A DNA stretch of 64,000 bases from Bacteroidales bacterium (GTDB lineage Bacteria > Bacteroidota > Bacteroidia > Bacteroidales > P3), in assembly GCA_031263015.1 (NCBI GenBank), contig JAISGN010000009.1:1-64000 (forward strand). Reading direction: 5' to 3'. A program made the translations under genes and the position numbers. This document shows positions 27,801-36,508 of this stretch, in pieces. How positions within the stretch are numbered: the first letter of the stretch is position 1; each line of letters starts with the position of its first letter. The notes under the pieces were generated by a model that made no database searches, was not told the origin of the DNA, and was given only the letters and a program-made list of their open reading frames with translations.

Positions 27801-29144
27801 AGAGTTGCCCCATATACTTGTAGTAGTTCCTGATGACGCATTGCTCGCCACTCTTATCACCGCATAATATCCACTGGAAATATTATCAAAATTTATTGCT
27901 ATATACGCATTAGGTTTGTTGTTATAATAGTTAGCACCTTCAGTTTGAATTTGCACATAACAAGAACCGCCGCTACCTGATATTGTATTGCTGTAACTAC
28001 CACCGCTTGCAGTTTGAACAAAACCCGTATGAGAGACAAAAACTCCTGATGAATTACAAATAGCGACCTCAACAGCAAACTGATTGCCTGCAACGCCCCA
28101 AACATATCCCTGTCCGATATCGGTTCCTGTTGCTATAACGTTCATAGTGTCCGTTCCAACCTGATTTTTGGTTGCAAATATATTATTATCGCCCTCATTA
28201 CCGGCACTTATTACTGCAATACAACCTGCTCCCACTGTCTGGTCAAGAACTTGTTCAAAACCGCTCATGCCATCGTTAGGACCATAATTAGAACCCAAAC
28301 TCATATTGATAACACATGGCTTATTCTGACTCTGTGCATAACTTTTAATATATGAAAGTCCATTTATAACTCCCGAAGATTGCATATTAGTAGATACAAA
28401 CACTAAATCGGATTCTGGAGCCGCACCTTTAAGTTCGGAATTATTTGTTCCGCCGCTACCGCCTGCGATACCCGCAACATGAGTAGCGTGATTGCCGTTA
28501 GTATGGTCGTGTTGGCGAGCAAGAATAGCCGTTTGAGTCGTATATTCCGTGCCAATAGAGTAACCGGACGGCGGAGTACCGCTTGTTAATTGCTCCCATA
28601 CTCTTTTAACACGATAGTTGGAATGAGCATTATCATAGAAAGTCGGATGGGTATAGTCAAATCCTTGGTCAATAATACCGACTATAACGCCCGTACCTTT
28701 ATATGCCTGTTCCAAACCAGTACCTAAATGCACTGGATTCACATTTGATTTTGTGCGAGCAGAGTCTAAAAGCGGCTTGACGGGCAATCCCGCCTCCAAA
28801 TACTTCACTCCTTTGAGCCTTGCAACGTTTTCCAATTGCGAAACAGGCACTAACACCGTCCAAATGCCTTTAAATTTGGAATTAACCTTCATACCGAGAG
28901 CCTCTGCCTCTGTTTGAGAAAACTCTTCACTCACATTTATGAAACAATCCGCATAAACATCATCGCCAATCTGCACAAGGGCATAATTCTTAATAAATTC
29001 GGGATTTTTAATATCCTTTTCGGGGTTTTCAAAACGATTAAACTCCGACACGATAGCACGTGTAAAAGGAGACAGATTAACGTTCTGTGCCGCCAAAGCA
29101 CCAAAGCCGAAGACAGCAATAAAGAAAAATATTCTTTTAATCAT
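24876..29144 (-). CDS. Secreted subtilisin-like protease (S8) with FN3 repeats and T9SS tail
   Basis: 1422 residues. Signal peptide MIKRIFFFIAVFGFGALAA and an N-terminal propeptide-like region precede the S8 catalytic domain: Asp159 (IVGIIDQGFDYTHP), His222 (NGNHATHVAGIAGG) and Ser near 572 (RGTSMSAPFATGV). Then come an FN3 domain, a DSYGDGWNGG domain, four closely similar FN3-like repeats of about 95 residues and one divergent repeat. The type A T9SS sorting domain (SISPNPSSDVATLSV to IKFIVNR) closes the protein. The enzyme should therefore cross the outer membrane by T9SS and be cell-attached or released. It has its own promoter. Confidence 0.94.
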   Translation of the reverse strand: MIKRIFFFIAVFGFGALAAQNVNLSPFTRAIVSEFNRFENPEKDIKNPEFIKNYALVQIGDDVYADCFINVSEEFSQTEAEALGMKVNSKFKGIWTVLVPVSQLENVARLKGVKYLEAGLPVKPLLDSARTKSNVNPVHLGTGLEQAYKGTGVIVGIIDQGFDYTHPTFYDNAHSNYRVKRVWEQLTSGTPPSGYSIGTEYTTQTAILARQHDHTNGNHATHVAGIAGGSGGTNNSELKGAAPESDLVFVSTNMQSSGVINGLSYIKSYAQSQNKPCVINMSLGSNYGPNDGMSGFEQVLDQTVGAGCIAVISAGNEGDNNIFATKNQVGTDTMNVIATGTDIGQGYVWGVAGNQFAVEVAICNSSGVFVSHTGFVQTASGGSYSNTISGSGGSCYVQIQTEGANYYNNKPNAYIAINFDNISSGYYAVIRVASNASSGTTTSIWGNSYAFATDVPAGFTAGSTNQTINSIATGYNSISVGAYVSKKSWSTIGGSTYHYPNATNNDIASFSSKGPTADGRIKPNIAAPGQAIVSSYSNYSYDVSDPYSSQMITATETQGGTNWYYGIMRGTSMSAPFATGVIALWLQRDPTLTPANIISLLQDHSTTDSLTGSSLPNNTWGYGKINALAGMQTLEDECPSPGTITITNLTPTSVSFSWNATPATYYDAKVQTNDGAISYSGQNITQTNASDTNLTAGTSYIIVVRSNCENGNYSDWDTLQFSTPLCEAADQCTYKLIAKDSYGDGWNGGYVSIKQNGIEKGQLAATNHNLSYTLTTDTLTISLCGNVSTTIEWNGGNYQEEIGFALIAPNGTNVYNVDIGDVGSSNISYLTNPIATFITNCEVITPIIVTTVAASNITESSATLNGTVTQGQNTVTARGFKYKETSATSWSNVVAVGTTTITSVLTALTSNTNYTFKAYAVASGDTTYGNELSFTTSQIVPPTCTTMVATNVTQTTATLRGYVTQGTHTITVRGFKYKETSATTWTNSVAVGTTTITSALTALNPNTNYTFKAYAVAGGDTTYGDELSFTTLQTIAPTVTTNAATNVTQTTATLNGTVAQGTNTITIRGFKYRLSASADSWSNSVAVGTTTITSIANNLTPNTNYEFKAYAVAGGDTTYGNEQSFTTLSDVPTTVTTNAATNVTQATATLNGTITEGTNPVSARGFKYKITANAAWSDASATGTSVITASLTNLTASTNYTFKAYAVNATDTIFGAENNFTTLNPDAVEPVVNTDSAIAVCSNNQISATFYGTISNLGNIGIDSVGFWYSKEGAITLPTNFSTITASWNGTIGGFSATIGNLDASTTYYVHAFAMSGGNEYSFDEITFTTPACNSLTDIEANVISLSISPNPSSDVATLSVNVPSEAVITINNSLGQFIERMDIKPSQQKILLDVSQFAKGVYYITCNTDCATKTIKFIVNR
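25500..26610 (-). repeat. Tandem FN3-like repeats inside the subtilase gene
   Basis: Four units of about 280 bp with strong DNA similarity. Each has the anchors RGFKYK/R, VGTTTITS and NYTFKAYAV..GDTTYG. The similarity suggests recent amplification or gene conversion, and the number may vary between strains. Confidence 0.8.
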
Positions 29145-29212
29145 TTTAATTTCTATTTAATTAAACATCATAATCTCTTTCCTAACACACAATAAATGCA
29201 TTAGAGATTTTG

Positions 29213-29244
29213 CAAAATTATAGTAAATATTCCGAATAACCAAA
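29213..29244 (-). promoter_or_regulatory. Promoter for the S8 protease
   Basis: The minus-strand TTTG (29244-29241), a 20-nt spacer and TAATTTTG (29220-29213). The 5' UTR is about 60 nt. Confidence 0.65.
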
Positions 29245-29347
29245 TTTCGCAAAAAATATATGTAATCAAACAAAATAATTTTAGTATTAAACAAAGATTT
29301 TCCGATTGCTTTCTTAACAAAATCCCAATCTTTATATAAGGTTTTTA

Positions 29348-29421
29348 AAACAGCCTTTCATTTTTCTAAAAGGCTGTTTCGTGCGAGCGAAAGGCTGTTT
29401 TATTTTCACCAAAGGCTGTTT
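29348..29421. repeat. 21-bp phased repeat cluster, 4 cores, between divergent genes
   Basis: Cores start at 29348, 29369, 29390 and 29411. The last is close to the rightward -7 box TAACTTTG (29448-29455) of the M3 peptidase, so the cluster reaches into a promoter region. Confidence 0.9.
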
Positions 29422-29486
29422 GCGAAACCTTATATAAAGTATTTTTGTAACTTTGCTGCCTATAATAAACTTAAAACATCATTATA

Positions 29487-31616
29487 ATGAAAAAAATTCT
29501 TATGACAATGCTTTCTATTGGGATTTTAGCGGCGGGATGCGTCAAAAAACAATCCGACAATCCCCTTTTGCAAGATTGGAACACACCTTTCGGCACGGCG
29601 CCCTTTGATAAGATTAAGCCCGAACATTATGAGCCTGCGTTCAAAGAGGCTATCACTCAACACAATGCTGAGATTGAGAAAATTATCAATCAAAAGGATG
29701 AGCCGAATTTTGATAACACCATAGCGGCTTTTGATTTCAGCGGTCGCTTGTTGGCAAAAATCAGCGGCGTATTTTATAATATGACCGGCGCAAATACTAA
29801 TAAAGAATTGCAAGCGGTGCAAGAAATCGTTAGTCCTATGCTTACGGCTCACGGAGACTCGGTCGCTATGAACGAAAGGCTGTTTGAGAGAGTTAAAAAG
29901 GCGAAAGAGAAAAACGAAAGCCTGACTCGTGAGCAGCAAATGCTGTTGGATAAAATTTATAAGTCGTTTGTACGCAACGGAGCGTTGCTTCCGAAGGACA
30001 AACAGGAAGAATTGAAGAAAACAAACGCCGAATTGGCAAAATTATACACTAAATTCGAGAGCAATTTGCTTGAAGAAACAAAATCTTTCAAGCTCGTGAT
30101 TGACAAAAAGGAAGATTTGGCGGGATTACCTCAATGGTTGATAGAACAAGGTGCTGCAACGGCAAAACAAGACAAGGCAGAGGGAAAATGGATTTATACT
30201 CTGGACAATCCTTCCGTGCTTCCGTTCCTGCAATATGCTGACAACAGAGCGTTAAGAGAAAAGATATTCACCGCAAGAATCAATCGCTGCAACAATAACA
30301 ATGCTTTTGACAACAAAAAGAACGTTGAAGACATAGTGAAACTTCGTGCTAAAAAAGCGGAACTTCTTGGCTACAAAACCTTCGCTGATTATGTGCTGGA
30401 GGAAAGGATGGCTAAAACGCCGACAGCAGTATTTGATTTGTTGAAAAGGCTGAATGATGTTGCTCTTAAGGTTGCCGACAGCAATGCAAAGGCGAATTTT
30501 TTGCCTATGTTGAAGAAAGATGTCGGTAATGACGCAAAATTAGAGGGCTGGGATATGTATTATTACGCTGAAAAGTACAGAAAGGCTCATTATAACTTTG
30601 ATGAGGAAGATACTCGCCCGTATTTTGAAATCAATAACGTGCGTCAGGGTTGCTTTGACGTCATTACAAAATTATATGGCTTGACTTTCACGCAGCGAAA
30701 CGATATTCAGGTGTATGCAGAGGACGTAAATGCATACGAAGTTAAGGATTTAAAAGATAATCATATAGGAATACTTTATTTTGACCCCTTTACACGTGCC
30801 TCAAAGGTCGGAGGAGCATGGTGTAATGAGTATCGCGGACAATATGTTCAAAAAACAGAAATCGGAACCGAACGAACAACACCTATAATCACCGTTTGCT
30901 TTAATTTCTCCAAAGGAAAAGAAACCCATCTCACAGCAGAAGAAGCAGCAACCGTCTTCCACGAGATGGGACACGCTGTTCACCAATTTCTTTCCGACTG
31001 TACATATCCGTCTGTTTCGGGAACAAATGTGCCGACCGACTTTGTAGAACTGCCATCGCAGGTTTTGGAACATTGGTGCGGCGAAAAAGAAGTATTAAAG
31101 ATGTTTGCGAAGAATGACAAGGGCGAAATAATACCCGATTCGTTGATAGCAAAAATGCATTCGGTCGCAACATACAACGAAGACTTTATGTTAAGCGAAT
31201 TAGTAGCCGCTGCGTATTTGGATATGGCTTATCATTCGGTTTCGTCTTCCGATAAGATTTCCACCTTAGACTTTGAGGCGAAAGCGATGTCTGATTTGGG
31301 ATGCATTCCTCAGATACCTCCGCGTTACCGTTCAACGTATTTTTCTCATGTATTCGGAGATGGCGGCTATGCGGCAGGCTATTATTCTTATATATGGAGC
31401 GAAGTTTTGGATGCGGACGCATTTGCGGCTTTCAAAGAGACGGGAAATATTTTTGATAAGGCTACTGCCGACCGCTTTAAGAAGGAAATTCTTTCCAATG
31501 GCGGCAAAGAAAAGGCTGATGTGATGTATCGCAATTTCAGAGGCAGAGATGCCGACCCTAAATACATACTTATTCAGCGCGGATTGTTGAAAGATACGCC
31601 GCCGACAAAGAAATAA
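29487..31616 (+). CDS. dcp: M3 family peptidyl-dipeptidase, lipoprotein
   Basis: 709 residues. MKKILMTMLSIGILAAGC has a lipobox, so the enzyme is probably a periplasmic membrane-anchored lipoprotein. The M3 zinc site is FHEMGHAVHQ near 490, with the third ligand in the helix containing ELPSQVLEHW. The size and the motifs (KVGGAWCNEYRGQ, FSHVFGDGGYAAGYYSY) match the Dcp/oligopeptidase A group, which removes dipeptides from the C-terminus or cuts short peptides. A -7 box lies at 29448-29455. Confidence 0.92.
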   Translation: MKKILMTMLSIGILAAGCVKKQSDNPLLQDWNTPFGTAPFDKIKPEHYEPAFKEAITQHNAEIEKIINQKDEPNFDNTIAAFDFSGRLLAKISGVFYNMTGANTNKELQAVQEIVSPMLTAHGDSVAMNERLFERVKKAKEKNESLTREQQMLLDKIYKSFVRNGALLPKDKQEELKKTNAELAKLYTKFESNLLEETKSFKLVIDKKEDLAGLPQWLIEQGAATAKQDKAEGKWIYTLDNPSVLPFLQYADNRALREKIFTARINRCNNNNAFDNKKNVEDIVKLRAKKAELLGYKTFADYVLEERMAKTPTAVFDLLKRLNDVALKVADSNAKANFLPMLKKDVGNDAKLEGWDMYYYAEKYRKAHYNFDEEDTRPYFEINNVRQGCFDVITKLYGLTFTQRNDIQVYAEDVNAYEVKDLKDNHIGILYFDPFTRASKVGGAWCNEYRGQYVQKTEIGTERTTPIITVCFNFSKGKETHLTAEEAATVFHEMGHAVHQFLSDCTYPSVSGTNVPTDFVELPSQVLEHWCGEKEVLKMFAKNDKGEIIPDSLIAKMHSVATYNEDFMLSELVAAAYLDMAYHSVSSSDKISTLDFEAKAMSDLGCIPQIPPRYRSTYFSHVFGDGGYAAGYYSYIWSEVLDADAFAAFKETGNIFDKATADRFKKEILSNGGKEKADVMYRNFRGRDADPKYILIQRGLLKDTPPTKK

Positions 31617-31623
31617 GAAATTA

Positions 31624-31697
31624 AAACGGCGTTTGGTGAAAATAAAACGCCGTTTGATTAAAATGAAACAGCCTTTTGTGAAAATGAAAGGCTGTTT
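31624..31697. repeat. 21-bp phased repeat cluster between convergent genes
   Basis: Cores start at 31624 (AAACGGCGTTT), 31645 (AAACGCCGTTT), 31666 and 31687; adjacent cores are mutually complementary, giving two successive hairpins. Confidence 0.9.
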
Positions 31698-31785
31698 TAT
31701 TTTCGGCAAAGAATGAATGGTGAATGCCATCTGCTGCTTTATTCTGTTCAAGTCCGATTAGCAGGGTATAAAATGCGTATGCAGA

Positions 31786-32841
31786 CTATTTTAAGCGGAC
31801 TCGCGGGTCTAAAATGCCGTAAATGATGTCCGTAATGATGTTTATAAGCACCAGCATCACGCATATAACCAGAAGAGAGCCCATAACAACGGGAAAATCG
31901 TACTTCTCCAGCCCATCAACAATCACTACGCCGACACCTTTCCAGTCAAAAATATATTCAACGAAGACCGCACCCGCTAAAAGAGAAGCAAACCAGCCGC
32001 TAACCGCCGTTACAATAGGATTTAAAGCATTTTTCAGGACGTGTTTCCAAAGGATTTGCATTTCGTTAAGACCTTTTGCACGTGCTGTTCGTATGTAATC
32101 CTGCTGCAAAACGTCAATCATTGTGCTTTTTGTCAATTCCGAAATGACTGCAAGCGGGCGAATGCCGAGCGTTAATGCGGGAAGAATGATGTTTTTTAAG
32201 TTAATATACTCGCCGCCGCCCATATCATCAACCGAATACAGGCTTCCAAACATTGATAAGCCCGTCCAGTCGGCAAGAACGAAAGCAAAGAGCCACGCAA
32301 TGATGATTGCCGCAAAAAAAGACGGCAAACTCATCCCCACAGTGCTGATTGCCAACACGGCTTTGTCTATCCACGTGTTTTTAAACACCGCTGCCAACGC
32401 TCCGAGTGAGACTCCGACAACAAAAGCGAAAGCAATACTGACCAGAGCCAAGTAAATAGTATTCGGAAACGCCTCTTTAAGTATATCGGAAACAGGTCTC
32501 TTGCTTTGATATGAACGTCTGAGATAAGGTTTTTTAAGTATTATGGTCGTGGAACCTACTTTGGCTATGGTTTTATAAGATGTATATTTTTTGTAATCAT
32601 CATTGCGATGAAAAGAAAGAGGAGACAGGTCATTGAGATAGTTTAAATATTGTGTAAGAAGAGGTTTGTCAAGACCCAAATCACGATTTATGATGTTGAT
32701 ACTTTCTTTGTCCGCTCTCTGACCAAGCATCATACGAGCAGGGTCGCCAGGCAAAATATTGAAAAGCACAAAAACCAGCGTTACAACGCCAAACAAAACC
32801 AGCAAACCATAACCCAATCTGTTGAGAACAAACTTCCACAT
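31786..32841 (-). CDS. Dipeptide/oligopeptide-type ABC transporter permease (DppB-like)
   Basis: 351 residues. N-terminal LVLFGVVTLVFVLFNILPGDPARMMLG is the DppB/OppB signature, followed by five further membrane segments and the EAA loop RTARAKGLNEMQILWKHVLKNA that contacts the ATPase. A periplasmic insert of about 60 residues lies between the first segment and the core. No partner permease, ATPase or binding protein is adjacent, so the other subunits must lie elsewhere. The start is 2 nt from the stop of the BT_3928-like gene, with which it forms an operon. Confidence 0.9.
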   Translation of the reverse strand: MWKFVLNRLGYGLLVLFGVVTLVFVLFNILPGDPARMMLGQRADKESINIINRDLGLDKPLLTQYLNYLNDLSPLSFHRNDDYKKYTSYKTIAKVGSTTIILKKPYLRRSYQSKRPVSDILKEAFPNTIYLALVSIAFAFVVGVSLGALAAVFKNTWIDKAVLAISTVGMSLPSFFAAIIIAWLFAFVLADWTGLSMFGSLYSVDDMGGGEYINLKNIILPALTLGIRPLAVISELTKSTMIDVLQQDYIRTARAKGLNEMQILWKHVLKNALNPIVTAVSGWFASLLAGAVFVEYIFDWKGVGVVIVDGLEKYDFPVVMGSLLVICVMLVLINIITDIIYGILDPRVRLK

Positions 32842-32842
32842 T

Positions 32843-33943
32843 CTATTTCGGCAAACTACGCCACGATTTCTTGCTTATAACTTTGCCATCGTACATTTCC
32901 ACAACGGCAATGCTGCTTCTGACCATTGCTTCTATCGCTTTATCATCGGTAGAATAAAGAGGGATTTCAGGGATATTGTATTTGGTTATGAAATTATCCC
33001 ATTTGCCCGAACCGGAAGCAGTGATTATTGCCACCGGTTTCCCTTTTGACGCCACGTATTTCAGCACTCGTTTCACGCTTTGCTCATTTGGTTTGCTCAA
33101 ATCCACACAAGGCACAATCAAAACAGTGTCATCCTGCATCATAAAGTCGTATGCATGGTCGGATTGACTGACTAAATCCATCATTGCAAAGCCCGAAGCG
33201 GATATTGTGTTAGGATTTTTTACTTCGGAGGCTATCCAAGTCCAGTGTTGTGCGAAAGCCGTGTCGGATTCGTAAGCCTGCTGAAGTTCATCCATTGGAA
33301 AAACTTCCACTTTGTTTGTTTCATTGTTGCGATATGTGGCATAGCTTACCATAGGCTTCTGTTTGTTCTTCGGAAGTATGATTTGGTTACCGACCTTCCA
33401 AGCTCTGAAATCAACAATCGGCTCATATAATATATTCCTTATGCAGAATCCCACCACTAAAACAATGCCTACCAGCATCAGCAGCAACGATTGCCAACGA
33501 TAAAGGCGATTATGGCGATTTGTTGTGAAGATTAATATCACCAAAAGTATGACATCAAGCACGATATTCTTCCAAAAAGTCTCCCAATTAGTCAATTTAA
33601 TAAAATCACCGAAGCATCCGCAATCGCTAACCTTGTTTGTGAGGGCATCAATCAGCGTAAGAGTTGTAAAAAACAGCATTATAATTGCCGCCATCCAGTC
33701 TGCCGCTTTGCGATAAAGATGAAAGAACATCATAAAACCAATCATAAATTCAATGCTGCACATTATTACCGAAGTGATAATATAGATTGAGGGGAAGTTT
33801 TCAAACAAGCCGCTCATACCAAAAACGTTTATGTATTCCTCCATTTTGAAGGCTGTGCCATAAGGGTCAATGGCTTTAACGAAGCCGCTGAACATAAACA
33901 CCGCACCAAATATCAGCCTGAAAATACTAACTATATATTTCAT
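32843..33943 (-). CDS. BT_3928-like DoxX/MauE-type membrane protein
   Basis: 366 residues. N-terminal DoxX/MauE-type four-helix membrane region (FRLIFGAVFMFSGFVKAIDP, residues 8-27; then three helices to about 135), with SDCGCFGDFIKL as a conserved Cys pair. A fifth helix lies near 155-170, then a soluble C-terminal part (about 180-366) resembling a thioredoxin-like domain without a CxxC. Such proteins are widespread and unassigned in Bacteroidales; a role in redox or quinone-linked chemistry is plausible only. Confidence 0.8.
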   Translation of the reverse strand: MKYIVSIFRLIFGAVFMFSGFVKAIDPYGTAFKMEEYINVFGMSGLFENFPSIYIITSVIMCSIEFMIGFMMFFHLYRKAADWMAAIIMLFFTTLTLIDALTNKVSDCGCFGDFIKLTNWETFWKNIVLDVILLVILIFTTNRHNRLYRWQSLLLMLVGIVLVVGFCIRNILYEPIVDFRAWKVGNQIILPKNKQKPMVSYATYRNNETNKVEVFPMDELQQAYESDTAFAQHWTWIASEVKNPNTISASGFAMMDLVSQSDHAYDFMMQDDTVLIVPCVDLSKPNEQSVKRVLKYVASKGKPVAIITASGSGKWDNFITKYNIPEIPLYSTDDKAIEAMVRSSIAVVEMYDGKVISKKSWRSLPK

Positions 33944-33976
33944 ATTCTTTTGATTTTAATTTCACTTTTAGCAAAG

Positions 33977-34009
33977 CAAAAATACAAAATTATTCTTTCT
34001 TGCATCAAA
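33977..34009 (-). promoter_or_regulatory. Promoter for the BT_3928-like gene and permease
   Basis: Two overlapping-phase minus-strand -7 boxes are present: TATTTTTG (33984-33977) and TAATTTTG (33992-33985). TTTG at 34009-34006 is 21 nt from the first. Confidence 0.55.
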
Positions 34010-34091
34010 AGCAAATAAAATCTTCACCAAAGTGCATTTCTCACCGACATTAGTGCATTTCACACCAACATTGCTTTGTTTTAAGAAAATG

Positions 34092-34270
34092 AAAGGCTGT
34101 TTCGTGCGAACGAAAGGCTGTTTTATTTTTCTAAAACAGCCTCTCATAAAAAAATAATGTCAAATTAATCTCTGTGTGAGACACACCGACACGCACAAAG
34201 GCTGTTTTAGAAAAATAAAACGCTGTTTGGTAAAAACCTAATGTTGTTGCGATACGCACAAACGGCGTAA
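34092..34270. repeat. Long 21-bp phased repeat cluster, 6 cores with a phased insert
   Basis: Cores start at 34092, 34113 and 34134, then 34197, 34218 and 34260. All differ by multiples of 21, although 52 bp of other sequence (including GTGTG-AGA-CACAC at 34174-34186) separates the halves. This fills most of the gap 33944-34278. Confidence 0.9.
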
Positions 34271-34278
34271 TCTGATTT

Positions 34279-35124
34279 TTATTCCTGATATAAATCCGAT
34301 GAAATGGAGTCTGCCGCTATTGGGTCTGCATCCTCTAATTTGAAGGCTTGCAATTTGGACTTGTAATTGGACTTTGTGTCGTTGGCAAAGACCAAAGATA
34401 CGGTTGAACCAATGGTAAAACTGCGGTATGCAGGCGAAAAAGCCACTACTCGCGAGTGTTCGCTGTCTCTTTTGCCGTCATAGATTTTTGTTCCGACATT
34501 TAAGGACGCCGACCAAAGGGCTTGTTCTGCTTCTTGCTCGGTAAATCCGAGTATGTTGGGCATTTGTGTTGTTGTATTGTCCTCGTTGATTTCCACGATG
34601 AGGTCTATTGCCGACCCTCGCTTGATTTTGGCGTTCGGATTGATAGGATTTCCGTTGTATCTTTGACCTACAACTATGTTTGAGATGTCTCCCGATTTGA
34701 AAATAAGCGAACCTATTCTTAAACCTGCGGCTGCTATTTGTTGAACAGCCATTCTGACGCTCTGGTCAGTGCAATTCGGCATTGCTATCACCTCTCCGGA
34801 ATGGGAAGTAACGATGACGTAAATTTTTCTGCCTTTTTTGACTTTTGTTCCCGCAATCGGGTCTTGTTTAAGGACGATTCCTTCCGGTTTTCCTTCGGTA
34901 TAAATGCTGTCTATGACCTCTACGTCAAACATCTTCAACTCAGCCATATTCGGAAGGTCGCTCATCTGCAATCCTTCAATGTTCGGCAGTGAGTATTCTT
35001 TGCCGTGTCGTGTGTAAATGCCCAAAAGTTGAAATACTATGAAGAATATAGCCACGAAAACGCCAACCATTATCAGGATGTGCTTCCAAAATCGCTTTGT
35101 TTTCACAAAAGTTCCGAATCCCAT
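34279..35124 (-). CDS. PASTA domain protein, membrane-anchored
   Basis: 281 residues. A short cytoplasmic N-terminus and one membrane helix (HILIMVGVFVAIFFIVFQLL, about 15-34) are followed by three PASTA domains: about 45-112, 113-182 and 183-255 (each contains a variant of VxVxxPNxxGxxxxxAxxxL). PASTA domains bind muropeptides or unlinked peptidoglycan. There is no kinase domain. It follows the metallopeptidase gene by 7 nt and is co-transcribed with it. Confidence 0.9.
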   Translation of the reverse strand: MGFGTFVKTKRFWKHILIMVGVFVAIFFIVFQLLGIYTRHGKEYSLPNIEGLQMSDLPNMAELKMFDVEVIDSIYTEGKPEGIVLKQDPIAGTKVKKGRKIYVIVTSHSGEVIAMPNCTDQSVRMAVQQIAAAGLRIGSLIFKSGDISNIVVGQRYNGNPINPNAKIKRGSAIDLIVEINEDNTTTQMPNILGFTEQEAEQALWSASLNVGTKIYDGKRDSEHSRVVAFSPAYRSFTIGSTVSLVFANDTKSNYKSKLQAFKLEDADPIAADSISSDLYQE

Positions 35125-35131
35125 GTCGTTT

Positions 35132-35857
35132 CTAATCTCTGCGACCTAAATAAATCATAATGTAATAAAGCAGAGTGGCAAGGGAAGAAAGTGCTGCTAT
35201 AACATAAGTATATGCCGCCAAACGGAGAGCGTGTTCTGCTTTGGGCTGAGATGCTGGGGATGTAACATTATGTGCTTCCAGCCATACCAAAGCACGCCTT
35301 GATGCATTGATTTCAACAGGCAATGTGATGAAACTAAACAATGTAGTCATAGCAAAAAGGATTATTCCCGCCAAAAGAAGTTGTGGAAACGCATTAACAA
35401 GAAACATTCCTGCCAAAAGCACCCACATCACCCATTTTGAAGCAAAGGATACGGCAGGAACAAGCTTTGAGCGCATCTCAAGCCATGCGTATTGATGATT
35501 ATGCTGAACGGCATGACCGCACTCGTGAGCTGCAACAGCGGCAGCAGCAACGTTTGTGCCGTAATAAACATCCTTGCTAAGATTCACTGTTTTGGTTGCA
35601 GGATTATAGTGATCGGACAGATGCCCTTCAACGCAAACAACGGATACATCATAGATATCCTGGTCGCGAAGGAACTCTTCGGCTACGTCTTTCCCACTTA
35701 ATCCGTTTGAAGTAGGAATCTTTGAATATTCTTTAACCTTTCGGTTGAGCATACTGCTGATTACCCAACTCAAAACGGCAACAGCGATAAATATTATCCA
35801 ATAAATCGCTGTTGAATTAGCAAGTATTGATTGTGATATTGCGTTTTCTTCGTACAT
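35132..35857 (-). CDS. Membrane zinc metallopeptidase (YugP family)
   Basis: 241 residues. The HExxH site is HECGHAVQH (about 111-119), preceded by the family motif DHYNPATKTVNLSKDVYYG. Membrane segments flank it: 17-35, about 140-185 (two), and 212-234. The family is DUF2227/YugP-type neutral zinc peptidases with unknown substrates. A -7 box (rc of CAAAAATA, 35909-35916) gives a 5' UTR of about 45 nt. Confidence 0.9.
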   Translation of the reverse strand: MYEENAISQSILANSTAIYWIIFIAVAVLSWVISSMLNRKVKEYSKIPTSNGLSGKDVAEEFLRDQDIYDVSVVCVEGHLSDHYNPATKTVNLSKDVYYGTNVAAAAVAAHECGHAVQHNHQYAWLEMRSKLVPAVSFASKWVMWVLLAGMFLVNAFPQLLLAGIILFAMTTLFSFITLPVEINASRRALVWLEAHNVTSPASQPKAEHALRLAAYTYVIAALSSLATLLYYIMIYLGRRD

Positions 35858-35951
35858 AATTTTGTTTCTTTGTTTTTAAGTGTTATTTCATTTCAAGTTT
35901 TTATGCTGCAAAAATACGAAAATTTGATTAAATCGTGCTAATTCAGGCATC

Positions 35952-36449
35952 CTAATCATCGGAATCGGAATAATAAATAATATTAGGGTCATTTGTCGGC
36001 ATATAAATACCTTTCTCCGAATCCATAACCGAATTAAATTTAGCGGTATCTGTAATAAAAAAATCATTAACAAGATTGAAAATACGCCATTGATTATTCA
36101 CTCTCCGCACATCCCATTCCAGCATCATAACAAAGCCATTCATATCCTCTATCTCAACATTGACCATAGCGGTATCGCCTTTTACCAAAGTGCAAATAGG
36201 GTTTATCGCCTTATACCTTATTAAATTGTCGCCCAAACCTCTTATAAATTTCACAAAAGGCTGAAAACTCGGCATGGAAAGGTTGTTCATCAACGTGTAA
36301 TTGCGATTATTTATTGCCGAAAGGAAGTCTTCCACGCATTTTGTCGCAGGACGTCCCTCGTCTCGGCTGTTATCTTCGCAGCCTACCAGCAAACACACTA
36401 TCATAAGCAAAAAACAATATCTTCTTATGCCTTTACAACATATTCTCAT
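35952..36449 (-). CDS. Hypothetical lipoprotein, NTF2-like
   Basis: 165 residues. The N-terminus has several cysteines and a lipobox (LLVGC). The body ATKCVEDFLSAINNRNYTLM followed by strands (MVNVEIEDMNGFVMMLEWDVRRVNNQWRI is the last strand pair) looks like an NTF2/DUF4878-type domain, as an inference. It has its own -7 box (rc of CAAATGTA, 36466-36473). Confidence 0.6.
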   Translation of the reverse strand: MRICCKGIRRYCFLLMIVCLLVGCEDNSRDEGRPATKCVEDFLSAINNRNYTLMNNLSMPSFQPFVKFIRGLGDNLIRYKAINPICTLVKGDTAMVNVEIEDMNGFVMMLEWDVRRVNNQWRIFNLVNDFFITDTAKFNSVMDSEKGIYMPTNDPNIIYYSDSDD

Positions 36450-36508
36450 ACTATTATTTTTTTTGCAAATGTAATAAAGATAAATTAATTGCTTGTTTCA
36501 GAAAAATA

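Noticed and set aside
29875..29885. AAAGGCTGTTT core inside the M3 peptidase gene
   Set aside because: Single copy encoding ordinary residues (ERLF) with no 21-bp partner; a chance match.
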